Shown: piece by piece, positions 55,942 to 56,073 of the stretch
Numbering within the stretch: the first letter of the stretch is position 1
How the letters are laid out: every line of letters begins with the position of its first letter
NCBI RefSeq assembly: GCF_020707265.1
Contig: NZ_JAJFEQ010000018.1
Span: 1-56,073 of the forward strand
Source of the DNA: Massilia sp. IC2-477
Lineage (GTDB): Bacteria; Pseudomonadota; Gammaproteobacteria; Burkholderiales; Burkholderiaceae_D
DNA length: 56,073 nt
Direction: 5' to 3'
The notes under the pieces: generated by a model
What the model was told of the DNA's origin: nothing
Databases searched by the model: none
Seen by the model: the letters and a program-made list of their open reading frames with translations, nothing else
Program-made: the position numbers and the translations under genes

Positions 55942-56073
55942 GCTGTTGTCAGACGCGCATGGTGGCGTGCGCCCCAGCACAGCAAGGATGCGTATCCTAC
56001 CTTCTTCCGCGCGTTTCCGATCAACCAGCCTTCCGGCGCTCCGCGCGACTTACCCGATGCCGCAGTCCCAGCC

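Overview
The window is a GC-rich chromosomal segment that looks like a member of the Oxalobacteraceae (Massilia, Duganella or a relative). The reasons are the mix of PEP-CTERM proteins, DUF4214 surface proteins with a PrtD-type type I exporter, a betaproteobacterial DnaE, MsbA/WaaL envelope genes and FecR/CHASE2 signalling. This is inferred from gene content; no rRNA, tRNA, CRISPR array, IS element or prophage was seen.

Layout. 1-7.1 kb: the tail of an acyl-CoA ligase, a small conserved protein, a GH1-RmlD fusion, then msbA, an O-antigen ligase and a family 2 glycosyltransferase. 7.1-10.6 kb: dnaE. 10.7-12.3 kb: two tandem PEP-CTERM paralogues, each behind a convincing sigma-54 promoter. 12.4-15.7 kb: a sterol-desaturase-family hydroxylase, an OafA-type acyltransferase and trhO. 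15.8-33.8 kb: a surface-protein island. It holds three DUF4214 proteins (one a 1274-residue S-layer-like protein), a three-gene type I secretion operon, a methyltransferase of the kind that methylates rickettsial OmpB, and a FecR protein divergent from a CHASE2 adenylate cyclase and a TPR/beta-barrel protein. 33.9-36.6 kb: HDOD, VanZ, a Crp-type regulator and a small membrane protein. 36.8-50.2 kb: a tightly overlapping polysaccharide cluster (Wzm/Wzt exporter, FkbM methyltransferase, double GT4, two GT-C-like proteins, GtrB-like GT2, GtrA, GNAT, PIG-L). 50.3-56 kb: a LOV hybrid histidine kinase, an RhlE-like helicase, an anti-sigma-like protein, a LON-domain protein and an unknown membrane-anchored protein.

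Main hypothesis. The surface island appears to be wired to cAMP. CRP-type sites (TGTGA-N6-TCACA or close) lie upstream of the type I secretion operon, the giant S-layer-like gene, the second secreted DUF4214 protein and fecR. In all four a -10-like hexamer ends 32.5-33.5 bp from the site centre, close to class II activation. The CHASE2 cyclase in the island keeps the full ATP-cyclase catalytic set, and a Crp protein with cAMP-pocket and TGTGA-reading residues is encoded 1.4 kb further on. This suggests a sensor-cyclase, Crp, surface-layer and exporter circuit, with a putative surface-protein lysine methyltransferase in the middle.

A second theme is a dispersed palindromic repeat (arms GTAGGGTGGGCGG / CCGCCCACCCTAC). 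Eight full or near-full copies plus two partial or rearranged copies were found. Seven genes take their TAG stop codon from the end of an element, and copies sit mainly at gene 3' ends, often between convergent genes.
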